Shown here one piece after another: positions 5,396 through 5,830 of a DNA stretch of 5,830 nucleotides (within the stretch, counting starts at the first letter, position 1; every line of letters starts with the position of its first letter). The DNA is taken from assembly GCA_012797095.1 (NCBI GenBank), contig JAAZPS010000305.1:1-5830 (forward strand), given 5' to 3'. This DNA comes from Bacillota bacterium. Its GTDB lineage: Bacteria > Bacillota > Dethiobacteria > DTU022. The notes below the pieces were generated by a model. The model was not told where the DNA came from and did no database searches. It saw only the letters and a list, made by a program, of their open reading frames with translations. The position numbers and the translations under genes were made by a program.

Positions 5396-5412
5396 AAATC
5401 GGGACGATCCCG
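5396..5412 (-). terminator. Weak hairpin terminator after tRNA-Pro
   Basis: Starting 7 nt after the tRNA-Pro CCA end, CGGGA (5412-5408) and TCCCG (5404-5400) form a 5-bp stem with a 3-nt loop, followed by ATTT. It is short and the U-run is minimal, so read-through into tRNA-Gly is possible. Confidence 0.25.
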
Positions 5413-5419
5413 TATACGC

Positions 5420-5496
5420 TGGTCGGGGCGGCCGGATTCGAACCGGCGACCCCTTGGTCCCAAACCAAGTGCGCTGCCAAACTGCGCCACGCCCCG
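5420..5496 (-). tRNA. tRNA-Pro (anticodon UGG)
   Basis: A complete 77-nt tRNA. The acceptor stem pairs CGGGGCG with CGCCCCG; it starts with C, as bacterial tRNA-Pro does. The D arm is GCGC/GCGC; the anticodon stem CTTGG/CCAAG has loop TTTGGGA, anticodon TGG; the T arm is GCCGG/CCGGC with TTCGAAT. The discriminator is A and CCA is encoded (5422-5420). It decodes CCA/CCG and, with wobble, other proline codons. A good promoter lies just upstream at 5540-5568. Confidence 0.97.
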
Positions 5497-5539
5497 ACGG
5501 TTTCAGGAAGCAAGCTGGAACCGATCCAGCCCCTGCTGT

Positions 5540-5568
5540 ATTATATATCATCGGGGAGGATCTTTAAA
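5540..5568 (-). promoter_or_regulatory. Promoter of tRNA-Pro
   Basis: The minus strand has TTTAAA (5568-5563; four of six match TTGACA), a 17-nt spacer and a perfect TATAAT (5545-5540). Transcription would start near 5533, about 37 nt before the mature tRNA 5' end. Spacing and -10 box are ideal for the housekeeping sigma factor. Confidence 0.65.
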
Positions 5569-5623
5569 GCCCCCGCCCCTTCGCCCCTGGACAACGGAGG
5601 AACAAGATCCCCTGCCGAATATG

Positions 5624-5654
5624 AAAAGTTGACCGCCCGGGTGTACCCCGGTCA
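5624..5654 (-). terminator. Terminator downstream of rdgB
   Basis: On the minus strand TGACCG (5654-5649) pairs with CGGTCA (5635-5630), enclosing a GGG/CCC inner stem with a 4-nt loop and a 3-nt bulge, followed by ACTTTTC. It lies about 75 nt after the rdgB stop and before the tRNA-Pro promoter, so it would insulate the two. The stretch between it and the rdgB stop (5655-5728) shows nothing else that can be supported. Confidence 0.5.
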
Positions 5655-5728
5655 GCTCATTAGATCCAATCCGGGCCAAGGGTAACGCTGACGGCGGAAA
5701 AAGAGACTGTCCAGATACCCGGGATCTT

Positions 5729-5830
5729 TCAACAGCGGCCCAGCCACCGTTCGATCAGGGAACGGACCCGGCGAAGGGCTTTTCCCCGGTGGCTGACCCT
5801 GTTTTTTTCCTTTGCACCCATCTCGGCAAA
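5729..5830 (-). CDS. rdgB: RdgB/Ham1-type XTP/dITP diphosphatase, C-terminal fragment (cut by window edge)
   Basis: The right edge cuts into the last 33 codons of a minus-strand gene that ends with TGA at 5731-5729. The fragment begins FAEM and continues with EKNRVSHRGKALR, the conserved C-terminal signature of the RdgB/Ham1 non-canonical purine NTP pyrophosphatases (EKN, SHR and the basic helix). These cytosolic enzymes remove XTP, dITP and ITP from the nucleotide pool, yielding the monophosphate and pyrophosphate. The length after SHR and the terminal stop fit the normal end of the family, so the gene appears intact as far as it can be seen. The rest lies beyond the window. Confidence 0.88.
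   Translation of the reverse strand, partial: FAEMGAKEKNRVSHRGKALRRVRSLIERWLGRC

Noticed and set aside
5096..5632. Plus- and minus-strand reading frames across the tRNA region
   Set aside because: They run through two well-formed tRNA genes and are chance open frames.
1..5830. Insertion sequence, CRISPR array, phage or toxin-antitoxin module
   Set aside because: No direct-repeat arrays, transposase or integrase motifs, or toxin-like gene pairs were seen. The tRNA genes are not followed by an attachment-site duplicate in the window.

Overview
The window looks like a chromosomal segment of a moderately GC-rich Gram-positive anaerobe of the Bacillota (Firmicutes), most likely a clostridial lineage. 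The evidence is a clear HutP protein (a family essentially confined to Firmicutes), strong GGGGAGG/AGGAGG ribosome binding sites, tRNA genes with encoded CCA ends, and a mix of anaerobe-type genes (radical SAM, a corrinoid-enzyme reactivation domain). No mobile element, CRISPR array or phage gene is visible. Genus cannot be told from the sequence alone.

Layout, left to right. Positions 1-159 hold a minus-strand regulatory leader for a gene that starts just beyond the left edge: an extended -10 promoter (130-159), a leader RNA, a classical intrinsic terminator (18-63) and a GGGGAGG ribosome binding site at the very edge (1-7). The leader carries four NAG triplets spaced by exactly four nucleotides, running into the 5' arm of the terminator, which is the known layout of a HutP binding site. 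Diverging from it, a plus-strand gene (346-1020) encodes a free-standing protein like the reactivation domain of cobalamin-dependent methionine synthase. Convergent with it is a radical SAM protein with extra C-terminal cysteines (1045-1923, minus), which has its own promoter.

The minus-strand run then continues rightward: hutP (2051-2494), a small two-helix membrane protein of unknown function with an uncertain start (2499-2948), a YhfC-family putative intramembrane metalloprotease (3038-3832), and an Ldh2-type malate/lactate dehydrogenase (3917-5059). The three genes yhfC-like, membrane protein and hutP are tightly packed (stop and start 4 nt apart for the last two) and probably form one transcript. 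Further right are two minus-strand tRNA genes, Gly(UCC) and Pro(UGG), with promoters and terminators, and the 3' end of rdgB (5729-5830), followed by its own terminator.

How the parts may work together: HutP senses L-histidine with Mg2+ and relieves transcription termination. No histidine-utilisation gene lies next to hutP here, but the attenuator-like leader at the left edge, about 2 kb away, has the features expected of a HutP target. The best hypothesis from this window is that the orphan hutP controls the gene beyond the left edge by histidine-dependent antitermination. That is an inference, and the identity of the controlled gene is the key unknown.
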